Shown here piece after piece: positions 45,891-54,690 of a stretch of DNA of 64,000 bases; within the stretch, counting starts at the first letter, position 1; every line of letters starts with the position of its first letter. The DNA comes from UBA5078 sp051252515 (lineage in GTDB: Bacteria; Pseudomonadota; Gammaproteobacteria; Pseudomonadales; Pseudohongiellaceae). Location of the stretch: the NCBI GenBank assembly GCA_051252515.1, contig JBPOFS010000002.1:186001-250000 (forward strand), given 5' to 3'. Both the position numbers and the translations under genes were made by a program. The notes below the pieces were generated by a model, which was not told the origin of the DNA, made no database searches, and saw only the letters and a program-made list of their open reading frames with translations.

Positions 45891-47371
45891 AACTCCCCTT
45901 TCGCGTTAATAAAAAAACATTGCTAGTCGCGGCCCTTGGCCTGAGCTGTGCCACAGGGTATGCCTTCAATATATCGGGCACGAAATGGCCCGGTGCAGAA
46001 ACCCATCTCTATATTGGCATGCCCGGCACGGCAGCAAGCGGGGTTAGATGGAGTGAGGCACTGCGACGCTCAGCGCTAGACTGGACCGCCAACACGCCTT
46101 TCACGTTTACGACCATCCCTAGCTATCTCAGCCCTTGTAAGGGGTATCGAGCCAATAGCACCGCCAGTGGCTTTCCCGATGGCCAAGGCGACGGGCTGAA
46201 CGGGGCGGATTTCACCTCGACGGTGTGCGGCAATGAATACGGGACGAACGTCCTCGCTGTGACCTTGGTGTTCACGCAATCCAATCAGTTAGGTGCCTTC
46301 GATATTGTAGAGGCAGACGTCACCTTCAATGTCAGCTCACGCTTCGATATCTATGATGGTCCTATGAGCAGCCAATCACGCGGGACAGACTTCGAGCGCG
46401 TGGCCCTACATGAGTTCGGGCATGTGATTGGCATGAGCCATGAGGCCTCGCAGTCATCCATCATGCGCTCCACCATTGGCAACTTATTCACCCTACAAGA
46501 CGATGATATTGCCGGGGCTACGACTCTTTATACGGGCTACAAGAATTGCCCGTTCTCAGACTTAGGGTTTGGCCGACAAAGTGGCACGCTGAACAGTGGC
46601 GATTGCACCGTGCAGCAGCTCATGGGCGGTGGGGATGATCCGAGCCTAGTAGATGCCTATCAATTTACACTGGCGCAGCCCACAGCCGTGACGATCGATA
46701 TGACCTCCCCTTCTTTGGATTCGGTCTTGGTGTTAATGAGTGGCAAGTCCGAGGTTATCGAAATCGACGATGACAGTGCCGGGGGCTGTAACTCTCGTGT
46801 TAGCCGTACATTGCCAGCGGGCGACTACGCGATACTGGCCAACACCTTTGCGGGCACCTCTGATTGTGGCAATACCGTTGGGCCTTATGAGATCACGATG
46901 TCCTATCAAAGCAGCGGCCTTTTGGGCCTGCCAGGAAATGTCAGCTTGCTCGGGGGCGGTGCCGATGCCGATTTCGTCGGTGGCGTCACCGTTAATAACG
47001 GGCAAAGCTACAGCAACCTGGTTCGTTCTTCGCAAACGGTCAATGTAAAAGGCCAGATCACTGTCGATCCCGCCCATCGGGGAAGAGCTGGGTTTATTGT
47101 AGTGGCAGCTTTACTCGATAACGGAGAAATACTCTTACGGGACTCCATTGGGCAGTTATTGCCCTATGATCCAGCCTCGGGGGTTATCCCAAAGTTTAAG
47201 TCTAAGCAATTGTCAGCAGTGGAAGCCGTTGATGTGCTTAGCAATACTGTGCCGGCCCAGTTGGGCTTGTCCAATATTGAGGTCGATTTTCTCATCGGTT
47301 ATGGGCTCGACAGTAACCCTGATGAGCTCTATTTTCATGGGGCGCCGATCAACTTATTAGTGAGTCCGTAG
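45887..47371 (+). CDS. Matrixin-like secreted zinc metalloprotease
   Basis: A 494-residue exported metzincin. A signal peptide covers about residues 1-27. The catalytic domain (about 35-220) has the zinc motif HEFGHVIGMSH (residues 175-185) followed by the Met-turn candidate SIMRST, and four Cys that could form disulfides. About residues 220-345 resemble a bacterial pre-peptidase C-terminal (PPC) beta domain (DAYQFTLAQPTAVTIDM), and the final 150 residues are beta-rich and unassigned. There are no RTX repeats, so type II rather than type I secretion is the likely route. Confidence 0.85.
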   Translation: MKLPFRVNKKTLLVAALGLSCATGYAFNISGTKWPGAETHLYIGMPGTAASGVRWSEALRRSALDWTANTPFTFTTIPSYLSPCKGYRANSTASGFPDGQGDGLNGADFTSTVCGNEYGTNVLAVTLVFTQSNQLGAFDIVEADVTFNVSSRFDIYDGPMSSQSRGTDFERVALHEFGHVIGMSHEASQSSIMRSTIGNLFTLQDDDIAGATTLYTGYKNCPFSDLGFGRQSGTLNSGDCTVQQLMGGGDDPSLVDAYQFTLAQPTAVTIDMTSPSLDSVLVLMSGKSEVIEIDDDSAGGCNSRVSRTLPAGDYAILANTFAGTSDCGNTVGPYEITMSYQSSGLLGLPGNVSLLGGGADADFVGGVTVNNGQSYSNLVRSSQTVNVKGQITVDPAHRGRAGFIVVAALLDNGEILLRDSIGQLLPYDPASGVIPKFKSKQLSAVEAVDVLSNTVPAQLGLSNIEVDFLIGYGLDSNPDELYFHGAPINLLVSP

Positions 47372-47525
47372 GGCAACAGACGCGATTGCAAATTTACTCC
47401 GAGGCCCGTGTCGCTGTATAATCGCGCGCATCTCGTAAAAATCATCAAGAGTGGCAGCATGTTGTCGCTATTGGCTTGCAAGCGTACGAGAATTTAATTA
47501 GCCTTAATTTTAAGAGGATTTTAGC

Positions 47526-47984
47526 GTGACAGTTTTCAACAGCAATATCGTTATACGCGTCGCTCAAATGAGCGTGCTGGCATTGAGCGTTGTATTCATG
47601 GGCTCACTTGTAGCTCAGTCTTATGACGAGGGGGTCGCTGCGCGACTCACGCCAGTGGGTGAAGTATGTTTAGCTGGTGAATCCTGTGCACGTGCCGGTG
47701 CTGCCCCTATGGCGGCTGCCGGAGCAGCGGCAGGCGGTGCGTTTGACGTTGAGCAAACATACCAAGCTAACTGTAATGTTTGTCATGCCTCTGGTATGGC
47801 AGGTGCACCGAAGTTTGATGACGCTGATGAGTGGGCAGCGCGTCTGGCAGACAAAGGCATGGAAACATTGGTCGCTAATGCGATTAATGGCATCAATGCA
47901 ATGCCTGCAAAAGGAATGTGCATGACCTGTAGTGATGAAAACATTGCAGAGCTAGTTGAGTACATAGCAGGGCACGGTCAGTAA
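47526..47984 (+). CDS. Cytochrome c5-type monohaem protein
   Basis: A 152-residue protein with an N-terminal signal/anchor, a short Ala/Gly-rich linker and one haem site CNVCH. The C-terminal part AMPAKGMCMTCSDENIAELV holds the axial Met region and the second Cys pair typical of c5 cytochromes. The start is GTG 47526 with AGAGG upstream. It is followed by a second, shorter c5 gene 86 bases downstream. Both are probably periplasmic electron carriers to oxidases. Confidence 0.88.
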   Translation: MTVFNSNIVIRVAQMSVLALSVVFMGSLVAQSYDEGVAARLTPVGEVCLAGESCARAGAAPMAAAGAAAGGAFDVEQTYQANCNVCHASGMAGAPKFDDADEWAARLADKGMETLVANAINGINAMPAKGMCMTCSDENIAELVEYIAGHGQ

Positions 47985-48070
47985 GTTTGTTCATTACTGG
48001 TTAAGCTTGGGTTTGTTATTCTTAATTTGTAACGGTTTTATACCGATAACCGTAATAGGAGCAAGACGTC

Positions 48071-48445
48071 GTGAAATTGATCAATATTTTGAAGTCTCGT
48101 GTAGTTCAGTTCAGTGCTATCGCTGCGCTAATCGTAATGTCTGGTGCAACTTCTGCTGATACCCCAACTTCGGGCGTTATGCAGTTGGCACAAAATTCAG
48201 ACGGTTTTGAAGTAGAGCGTGTTTACATGCAAAGCTGCTGGGCATGTCACAACAGTGGTGCGGCCGGAGCTCCTAAAGTAGGTACTGCTGCAGATTGGGC
48301 ACCACGCATTGAAAAAGGCATGGATACACTTCTTGCCAATGCCATCAATGGTATTAATGCGATGCCAGCAAAAGGTTTGTGCTTCACTTGTACTGACGAC
48401 GATCTAAAAGATCTTATCCAGTACATGGTAGACAGCAGTCAGTAA
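48071..48445 (+). CDS. Cytochrome c5
   Basis: A 124-residue periplasmic monohaem cytochrome. The signal peptide covers about residues 1-30; the haem site is SCWACHNSG, and AMPAKGLCFTCTDDDLKDLI carries the Met ligand region and the structural Cys pair. It is closely related to the preceding gene, suggesting tandem duplication. The start is GTG 48071 with TAGGAGC upstream. A strong terminator follows. Confidence 0.92.
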   Translation: MKLINILKSRVVQFSAIAALIVMSGATSADTPTSGVMQLAQNSDGFEVERVYMQSCWACHNSGAAGAPKVGTAADWAPRIEKGMDTLLANAINGINAMPAKGLCFTCTDDDLKDLIQYMVDSSQ

Positions 48446-48466
48446 GTGATGTGATGTCACTGCTAT

Positions 48467-48497
48467 AAAAAAGGGCTCTTAGGAGCCCTTTTTTTTG
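48467..48497. terminator. Bidirectional terminator between cytochrome c5 and rep
   Basis: AAGGGCTC and GAGCCCTT pair around a TTAG loop, flanked by A- and T-tracts on both sides, so it can end both the plus-strand cytochrome transcript and the minus-strand rep transcript. Confidence 0.92.
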
Positions 48498-48498
48498 C

Positions 48499-50523
48499 TC
48501 AGTTGAAAAGGTTTTTCAACCCGGCGATGGCCTCGGCGCCTTTTTCTTGTTTTTGCTCTGGCGTAGCATCGGAGCGGCCTTCCCAATCCAATAGGTCTTG
48601 CGGCAACTCATCTAGAAAGCGACTAGGGGTGGTGCTGATGATCTCCCCAAACTGTTTGCGTTTGCGCGCTAAGGTGAAGGTGAGGCTCTGTTGCGCACGG
48701 GTCACGCCCACATAGGCAAGGCGACGCTCTTCTTCGATGTCGTCGTTCTCGATGCTATTGCGATGGGGCAGCAGCTCCTCTTCCATGCCCATAATGAACA
48801 CATAGGGAAACTCCAAGCCTTTCGCGGCATGCAAGGTCATCAGCTGCACTTGGCTGTCGATCTCTTCCTCTTCTTGCCGCTCCATCATGTCGCGCAGGAT
48901 CAATTTGTTGATGGCCGCTTCTATGTCCGCATCGCCATCCTCTTCCTCACTTTTGGCGAGGCTTTTCTGTAGGGACGTGATGAGCACTTCCACATTGGCA
49001 ATGGCCCGTTCTGCCGCCGGTGGCGTCTTAGCGTTCTGGTGCAGCCAGCCTTCGTAATCCATGTCGCTTAACATTTCACGTATGGCGGCGATGCTCTCCC
49101 CGCGTTGGGTTTGCTCGCGAATGCCATTGAGCCATGACGAGAATTTTGTCAGTCGCGTGATGCGTTTCTCTTCCAGAAACTGCCCTAAGCCTAGTTCGTT
49201 ACAGGCGCTTAACAGGCTGATCTCGCGATCACTCGAATAACCACTAAGCCCTTCTAAGGTGCCAGGCCCAATCTTACGGCGTGGTGTGTTGATGGCGCGA
49301 AGGAAGGCGTTGTCATCATCGGGGTTTACGAGCAGGCGCAGATACGCCATCACGTCTTTGATCTCCGGCTTGGAGAAGAACGATGTGCCGCCGGTGATTT
49401 GATAGGGAATTTGATTGGCTTGCAGTTGGATCTCTAGGGCGCGCGCCTGATGGTTGCCGCGATAGAGCACGGCGAAGTCTCGGAACTTAAGCCCCTTATT
49501 GATGCATAAGCTAAGTATCTCTAGGGCGATACGCTCGACCTCGCCGTCCTGGTTAGCGCAAGTGATCACCCGAATCTGATTGCCTAGCCCAAGCTCACTC
49601 CACAATTGTTTCTCATAAATATGCGGGTTGTTGGCAATGAGAGTATTGGCGGCTCTGAGAATATTATTATTGGAGCGATAGTTTTGCTCCAATTTAATGA
49701 GTCGCATCTTCGGATAGTCTTTCTCGAGCTGCACCATGTTCTCGGGGCGTGCACCGCGCCAAGAATAGATCGATTGGTCATCGTCGCCGACCACGGTGAG
49801 CCCATTGCGTGCCCCCACTAACAACTTCACCAACAGATACTGCCCCGTGTTGGTGTCTTGATACTCATCGACGAGTAAATAGTGAATACGATTCTGCCAA
49901 CGCTCAAGCACATCTGGCTGTTCTTGGAAGAGCGTCACCGGCAGTCGGATCAAGTCATCGAAATCCACTGCATTGAATGCGCTTAGGTGGCGCTGATACT
50001 CGGTATACACTCGCGCGGCAAACACTTCTTCGGCATCTTGAGTGACTTGTTCGGCCTGCGCGGGGGAAAGCAACTGGTTTTTCCACGAAGAAATCGAATT
50101 TTGTATGCTTTTGAGTTGTTCATCACTAATTTCGCCCTCTTTGTGTAGTAGGCTCTTCAAAAGCCCGAGGCTATCCTGACTATCAAAAATGGAGAACCCG
50201 GATTTAAACCCAAGTTTTGCATGTTCTCGGCGAATAATAGTGAGGCCGAGGTGATGAAAAGTGGAGATGGTTAAACCACGAGCACTTTTCCCCTCGCTGT
50301 TTTGGCGGCCAAGTTGGCTAACGCGCTCTTTCATTTCACGCGCGGCTTTGTTGGTAAAAGTCACCGCAGCGATCTTATGCGCTGGATAGCCACATTCGTT
50401 GATGAGATAGCTTATTTTTTGCGTGATGACGCTGGTTTTACCACTACCGGCCCCCGCAAGGACTAACAAAGGCGAACTAATATATTTGACCGCCTCGAGT
50501 TGGCGAGTATTGAGTTTTTTCAC
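48499..50523 (-). CDS. rep: ATP-dependent DNA helicase Rep
   Basis: A 674-residue superfamily 1A 3'-5' helicase that helps the replisome through obstacles. Motif I is LAGAGSGKTSVIT, motif Ia is TFTNKAAREMKER, motif II is LLVDEYQDTN, motif III is VGDDDQSIYSWRGA, motif IV is LEQNYRS, and motifs V/VI are TLHAAKGLEFPYVFI and YVGVTRAQ. The length and end match Rep rather than UvrD. The start is GTG 50523. Confidence 0.96.
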   Translation of the reverse strand: MKKLNTRQLEAVKYISSPLLVLAGAGSGKTSVITQKISYLINECGYPAHKIAAVTFTNKAAREMKERVSQLGRQNSEGKSARGLTISTFHHLGLTIIRREHAKLGFKSGFSIFDSQDSLGLLKSLLHKEGEISDEQLKSIQNSISSWKNQLLSPAQAEQVTQDAEEVFAARVYTEYQRHLSAFNAVDFDDLIRLPVTLFQEQPDVLERWQNRIHYLLVDEYQDTNTGQYLLVKLLVGARNGLTVVGDDDQSIYSWRGARPENMVQLEKDYPKMRLIKLEQNYRSNNNILRAANTLIANNPHIYEKQLWSELGLGNQIRVITCANQDGEVERIALEILSLCINKGLKFRDFAVLYRGNHQARALEIQLQANQIPYQITGGTSFFSKPEIKDVMAYLRLLVNPDDDNAFLRAINTPRRKIGPGTLEGLSGYSSDREISLLSACNELGLGQFLEEKRITRLTKFSSWLNGIREQTQRGESIAAIREMLSDMDYEGWLHQNAKTPPAAERAIANVEVLITSLQKSLAKSEEEDGDADIEAAINKLILRDMMERQEEEEIDSQVQLMTLHAAKGLEFPYVFIMGMEEELLPHRNSIENDDIEEERRLAYVGVTRAQQSLTFTLARKRKQFGEIISTTPSRFLDELPQDLLDWEGRSDATPEQKQEKGAEAIAGLKNLFN

Positions 50524-50566
50524 AGAGTTTCGGATTTCGTCTTTGCTAGCAATGAGTTAGAGTATC

Positions 50567-50583
50567 CTCGTATTATATACGAG
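50567..50583. promoter_or_regulatory. Palindrome upstream of rep
   Basis: CTCGTATTATATACGAG has 7-base arms around 3 bases. It lies 44 bases before the rep start in the divergent region, overlapping an AT-rich stretch that could be the rep promoter. The cognate regulator is unknown. Confidence 0.4.
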
Positions 50584-50680
50584 CCAAAGCGTTAAGCCTT
50601 GGGTTCATTCGAATATGTTAAAAATCGTTGTAGTGAACTTATATTGCAAAGACGACTGAAGAAAACCACTTAACCTGCCG

Positions 50681-50705
50681 ATAACAATATCTAATGGATT
50701 GTTAT
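50681..50705. promoter_or_regulatory. Inverted repeat before the GGDEF/EAL gene
   Basis: ATAACAAT and ATTGTTAT form perfect 8-base arms with a 9-base spacer, ending a few bases before the GGAG ribosome binding site. It may be an operator or an mRNA hairpin that shapes translation. Confidence 0.4.
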
Positions 50706-50721
50706 AACGTGGAGCCATGCA

Positions 50722-52440
50722 GTGCAAATACTGCTTATTGCTGAACATGATGCGGAGTTTCGACAGATTGAGCGCTTGCTTAAAAATGTTGAACAAACTC
50801 CCTACCTGCTGACTTGGTGTCAGGCAGACGTTCAGGCGTTGGCCGCCACGCAAGTGTCAGCCTATAAGGCTATTATTTGGGGTCGTCTATCGGACCCAAC
50901 TATCTCCAAGGCATTGCTGACCGAGCTCAAACGTCAGCAAGCGGCTGTTCCGGTTATCGCCATCAGTGACCAATACCCTCCCGGAGCCGATCGCGATGCG
51001 ATCAAACGTGGCGAATCTGACATTCTGCTGCGCTCCACTTTGACAGCACAGGTGCTCAGTCAGGCCATCGCCTTTGTTTGTTCTAGAGGCACCGTGCTCC
51101 ATAAAAATATTGAAGCACTCAACGCCGACCCTCTGACTGGCCTAAGCAATCGCCAGGAATTTCGCGACAAACTTGCCCGTATATTAGCCGATGCCAGCTC
51201 ACCAGAATCAGTGGGCCTATTGCTTGTCGATGTCGATCAATTCAAAAAAGTGAATGCTTCCTACGGCCAAGGCGCAGGCGATGCCTTGATCCAATTAATT
51301 GCGGCGCGAATCCGCGGGTGTTTGTCCCATGATCAACATGCGGCGCGCATCGGCGGCAATGAGTTCGCGGTCGTCTTTCAAAGTAGTTCCGAGTCAGTAG
51401 ATGCTCAGTGTCGCGCCTGTGTCGAAAAAATCATTCAGGCCATGGCTAAACCGTTTCCGGTGGCACAGCATGCAATTCGTATGCATGTGAGTATCGGCAT
51501 CGCATTGAATAAAGAAGTAGAGCTAACCGTGGATGTGCTTTTAGCCAACGCGGATATGGCGATGCGCATCGCCAAGAATGAGAAAGGGAATAACTTCCAG
51601 TTTTATACCGCGAGCATGACGAAGGCGGCGCAGAAGATTCTCAAGTTAGAATCTGAGATTAGGCGCGGCATTCGCAACGAAGAATTCGAATTGTATTACC
51701 AGCCGCGAATCGATTTGGCGCGCAATGAGATTGTGGGGGCTGAAGGGCTCGTACGTTGGAATCACCCGACTCGCGGCTTATTACAGCCCTCGGAGTTTAT
51801 TTCGGTTGCCGAAGAAAGCGGGCTCATTGTGCCCTTGGGTTATTGGGTCATTCATCAGGCCTGCAAAGACCTCAATGTGCTTTCAGAGCTGGGCCATCAT
51901 GAGGTGCAACTCGCGGTAAATGTTTCCTTTAGGCAGTTCCAAGACAAAAACTTCGTCCAGACAGTTGCCAATATCTTAGGTAATCAAGGCATCACGGAAG
52001 GACGCCTAGAGTTTGAGCTAACCGAAACCACTATGATGATTGAAGGCCATGCCGTCGATCAGAGTTTACGCAGGCTCAATGAATTAGGAATCGCCATATC
52101 CTTGGACGACTTCGGCACGGGCTATTCCTCGTTCGCGCATATTCAACGCCTGCCTATTTCGGTGCTGAAGATCGACCGCTCTTTCGTTGGTAGCGTTACC
52201 TCTAATGAAGATGATGCCACGATCGTAAAAGCCATCATAAACCTTGCGCATAGTTTGAACATGCAGGTGATTGCCGAAGGCGCTGAGACAGCCGAGCAAG
52301 TAGCGTTCTTAACAGAGAATCACTGCAACCAAGTACAAGGCTACTACTATAGTAGGCCCGTTAGTTTTTCCGTCGCGAAAAACCTCATTGCTCACTCCGA
52401 GTTGTTAAGCAACAACGCCAATACGAGTATGGCCCACTAA
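50722..52440 (+). CDS. GGDEF/EAL protein with degenerate receiver and GGDEF sites
   Basis: A 572-residue cytoplasmic protein. Residues 1-120 have a receiver-like fold but no phosphorylatable Asp (KAIIWGRLSD). The GGDEF domain (about 135-295) has RIGGNEFAV, where the catalytic acid is Asn, so cyclase activity is unlikely. The EAL domain (about 310-560) keeps EGLVRW, the Asp pair in LDDFGTGYSSF, KIDRSFV and IAEGAET, so c-di-GMP hydrolysis is likely. The start is GTG 50722 with GGAG upstream; an out-of-frame ATG at 50717 lies just before it. Confidence 0.88.
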   Translation: MQILLIAEHDAEFRQIERLLKNVEQTPYLLTWCQADVQALAATQVSAYKAIIWGRLSDPTISKALLTELKRQQAAVPVIAISDQYPPGADRDAIKRGESDILLRSTLTAQVLSQAIAFVCSRGTVLHKNIEALNADPLTGLSNRQEFRDKLARILADASSPESVGLLLVDVDQFKKVNASYGQGAGDALIQLIAARIRGCLSHDQHAARIGGNEFAVVFQSSSESVDAQCRACVEKIIQAMAKPFPVAQHAIRMHVSIGIALNKEVELTVDVLLANADMAMRIAKNEKGNNFQFYTASMTKAAQKILKLESEIRRGIRNEEFELYYQPRIDLARNEIVGAEGLVRWNHPTRGLLQPSEFISVAEESGLIVPLGYWVIHQACKDLNVLSELGHHEVQLAVNVSFRQFQDKNFVQTVANILGNQGITEGRLEFELTETTMMIEGHAVDQSLRRLNELGIAISLDDFGTGYSSFAHIQRLPISVLKIDRSFVGSVTSNEDDATIVKAIINLAHSLNMQVIAEGAETAEQVAFLTENHCNQVQGYYYSRPVSFSVAKNLIAHSELLSNNANTSMAH

Positions 52441-52520
52441 GCTCCCCCTAGTGTTGGCAAAAAACCCAAACATAGACTACTTATTAATAGTACTGCTTCG
52501 CGATCACCAAGGAATGGTTC

Positions 52521-54053
52521 GTGTCCCTCGCTATTGTTTACACTCGCGCCAATATTGGTATTGATGCGCCGTTAGTCACTGTCGAGACTCATCTCTCCAA
52601 TGGGCTGCCTAGTTTTACGATCGTCGGCTTGCCAGAGACCGCCGTGCGCGAAAGTCGCGAGCGCGTCCGATGTGCCATCATCAATGCTCAGCTTGAGTTC
52701 CCTACCCGCCGCATCACAATCAATCTAGCCCCTGCCGACTTACCCAAGAGCGGTGGCCGTTTCGATCTTGCTATCGCCATCAGCATTCTGGCTGCCTCTG
52801 GGCAAATCCCTGTACAGGCGCTAGAGAATGTCGAGTTATTGGGAGAGCTAGCCTTAACGGGAGAGCTGCGGGCAGTATCAGGAGTGCTCCCTGCCTTGAT
52901 TGCGACGCGTCGTGTTGGCCATGCCTTATTGATCCCGAAGGAAAACCAACACGAAGCGGAACTGGTTCCTGATGTGCAGGCTTTTGCAGGCCGTCATCTT
53001 CTTGATGTCTGTAAACAATTACTCACGGGTGCTGGCATGACGCCTTGTGCCAGACGTCCCATTTATAATGAGCCGCGCCTCCCTAGCGATACGTTTAATA
53101 ATATACGCGGACAAACGGCGGCGAAGCGCGCACTAATAGTCGCGGCGGCGGGATCTCACAATATCCTCTTGATAGGCCCGCCTGGTACAGGGAAGACACT
53201 GCTTGCACGCAGCCTAGAATCTTTACTGCCACCTTTGAGTGAGGCCGCGGCATTGGAGGCCGCCGCTGTTCGTTCGATCTCTAAGCAAGAGATCGACCCG
53301 GAGCGTTGGCTACAGGCGCCCTTTAGAACGCCTCATCATACCGCGACTCATGTGGCTCTCGTTGGTGGCGGTGCCAGCGCCTACCCAGGAGAAGTGAGCC
53401 TCGCCCACCAAGGCGTCCTTTTTCTCGATGAACTCACGCAGTTCAAACGCGGCGTTCTTGAAAGCCTAAGAGAGCCGATAGAGTCGGGTGTCATCACCAT
53501 CAGCCGTGCGCGTTATCGCTTAGAGTTGCCGGCTGAATTTCAATTGATCGCGGCAATGAACCCCTGCCCCTGTGGTTACTACGGCGACGTGCAAGGGCGT
53601 TGTCTTTGTACCCCAGAGCGAGTGCAAGGTTACTTAGACAAAATCTCGGGGCCGCTACTCGACAGAATCGATTTGATAATAGAAGTGCCGCGCATTTCAT
53701 TTGAGGATCTGCGCGGTGGCAATAATACAGGTGAGCAATACGCTAAAGAACAGGAGAGAAGGCAGGCTGAAATTATCGACTGTCGAGATTTTCAATATCA
53801 GCGCGGGGCAAAGCTTAATAAGGATCTCACTAACAATGAGTTAGAAATCCATTGCGCCTTAAGTGCACCGTGTGAGGCCTTACTGAAACAAGCCACGCAA
53901 AAGCTATCGCTCTCGGCGCGGGCCAGCCACAGGATTTTAAAGTTGGCGCGCACAATAGCGGACTTAGATAGACGCGCCGCTATTGAGGAAGAAGATTTGG
54001 CCGAGGCTATTAGTTATCGGCGCTACCTGCAGGTGCTGCATCCACAAGCTTGA
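52521..54053 (+). CDS. comM: ComM/YifB-family AAA+ ATPase (Mg chelatase-like)
   Basis: A 510-residue AAA+ protein that in Vibrio and others acts as a branch-migration helicase during natural transformation. The N-terminal Lon-protease-like fold begins SLAIVYTRANIGIDAPLVTV with GLPETAVRESRERV. Walker A is IGPPGTGKTLLARS, and the MCM-like insert and sensor regions are present (FLDELTQFKRGVLESLREP; AAMNPCPCGYYGD). The start is GTG 52521 after AAGGAATG. The 3' end overlaps ubiK by 44 bases. Confidence 0.94.
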   Translation: MSLAIVYTRANIGIDAPLVTVETHLSNGLPSFTIVGLPETAVRESRERVRCAIINAQLEFPTRRITINLAPADLPKSGGRFDLAIAISILAASGQIPVQALENVELLGELALTGELRAVSGVLPALIATRRVGHALLIPKENQHEAELVPDVQAFAGRHLLDVCKQLLTGAGMTPCARRPIYNEPRLPSDTFNNIRGQTAAKRALIVAAAGSHNILLIGPPGTGKTLLARSLESLLPPLSEAAALEAAAVRSISKQEIDPERWLQAPFRTPHHTATHVALVGGGASAYPGEVSLAHQGVLFLDELTQFKRGVLESLREPIESGVITISRARYRLELPAEFQLIAAMNPCPCGYYGDVQGRCLCTPERVQGYLDKISGPLLDRIDLIIEVPRISFEDLRGGNNTGEQYAKEQERRQAEIIDCRDFQYQRGAKLNKDLTNNELEIHCALSAPCEALLKQATQKLSLSARASHRILKLARTIADLDRRAAIEEEDLAEAISYRRYLQVLHPQA

Positions 54054-54288
54054 TACGCTCTTCTAATTGAGTGATCTGCATCTCTAGCGCGTTAATGCGC
54101 TCTTCTGCACGAGCAAGTGCGGCCAACTGGCTATCAAACTCTTCTCTTGTTAACAGGTCCAGTCGTGAAAACCCTTTCTGTAAGGCGGCGGCTACTGACT
54201 TCTTCATGTCATCCCCTGCCGCTTCTGCCTGCGGCAGCAACTTAGAAATCTGCTGGCTTATCTCTTCGAATATGCGTTTATCAATCAT
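54010..54288 (-). CDS. ubiK: Ubiquinone biosynthesis accessory factor UbiK
   Basis: A 92-residue helical protein with N-terminal amphipathic helix (MIDKRIFEEISQQISKLLPQ) and a C-terminal coiled coil (LARAEERINALEMQITQLEE). UbiK (formerly YqiC) supports the soluble Ubi complex with UbiJ. The motif KGFSRLDLLTREEFD is typical. I chose ATG 54288; the frame extends to 54366 without family similarity. It is antisense to the last 44 bases of comM. Confidence 0.93.
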   Translation of the reverse strand: MIDKRIFEEISQQISKLLPQAEAAGDDMKKSVAAALQKGFSRLDLLTREEFDSQLAALARAEERINALEMQITQLEERIKLVDAAPAGSADN

Positions 54289-54499
54289 AGTAGTAGTCCG
54301 TGAATAAATTAAAGCAATGACGCTCATTGTAACGTAGCGGGCGAAGCATGGAATCAAACCCGTCACTCAGATTGGAAAAAACTAGCGCAATTTTAAGTGC
54401 GCGATAAAGGGGCAGTCAAAATATATCGAACCAAAACAGTGCGTGCGCGGTAATCAGGCTGCGCTGCCCTATTATGGCGATACGGCGGCATATTTTTTT

Positions 54500-54516
54500 T
54501 TGAGTTCTTAACTCAA
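54500..54516. promoter_or_regulatory. Palindrome upstream of the TorF-type gene
   Basis: TTGAGTTCTTAACTCAA has 7-base arms and a 3-base centre, directly after a T-tract. It lies about 80 bases upstream of the start predicted from the sigma-54-like element and could be an activator or repressor site. Confidence 0.4.
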
Positions 54517-54561
54517 TGGTTTTATTAGGTTTTTAAAGTTAAAAGTCGTTGTTTAAAAAAT

Positions 54562-54577
54562 AGGCACGGTAAGTGCA
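54562..54577 (+). promoter_or_regulatory. Possible sigma-54 promoter of the TorF-type gene
   Basis: AGGCACGGTAAGTGCA has the GG and GC dinucleotides at sigma-54 spacing and matches TGGCACG-N4-TTGCA except for two positions. The neighbouring glnK-amtB operon has a better sigma-54 site, which supports nitrogen control here too. Confidence 0.45.
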
Positions 54578-54690
54578 CAGTACCTCTTGTCCAGTTTTGG
54601 AGCGCAAATTTAAATCATAAATAAATTAGCTCCGATGGAATAAAACCCACAGAAAAATATTTTTACTACAACGTCTAGGAGAAACACCAA

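Larger units (their letters stand above)
54289..54690 (+). promoter_or_regulatory. Intergenic region between ubiK and the TorF-type porin gene
   Basis: This 402-base gap is AT-rich and has no credible ORF. It contains GCGCA/TGCGC inverted copies about 90 bases upstream of ubiK, the perfect palindrome TTGAGTTCTTAACTCAA (54500-54516), a sigma-54-like element (listed separately) and AGGAGAAAC before the porin ATG. Confidence 0.5.

Noticed and set aside
54340..54370. tRNA-like 3' end near GGAATCAAACCCGTC
   Set aside because: No acceptor stem or anticodon arm can be formed around it.
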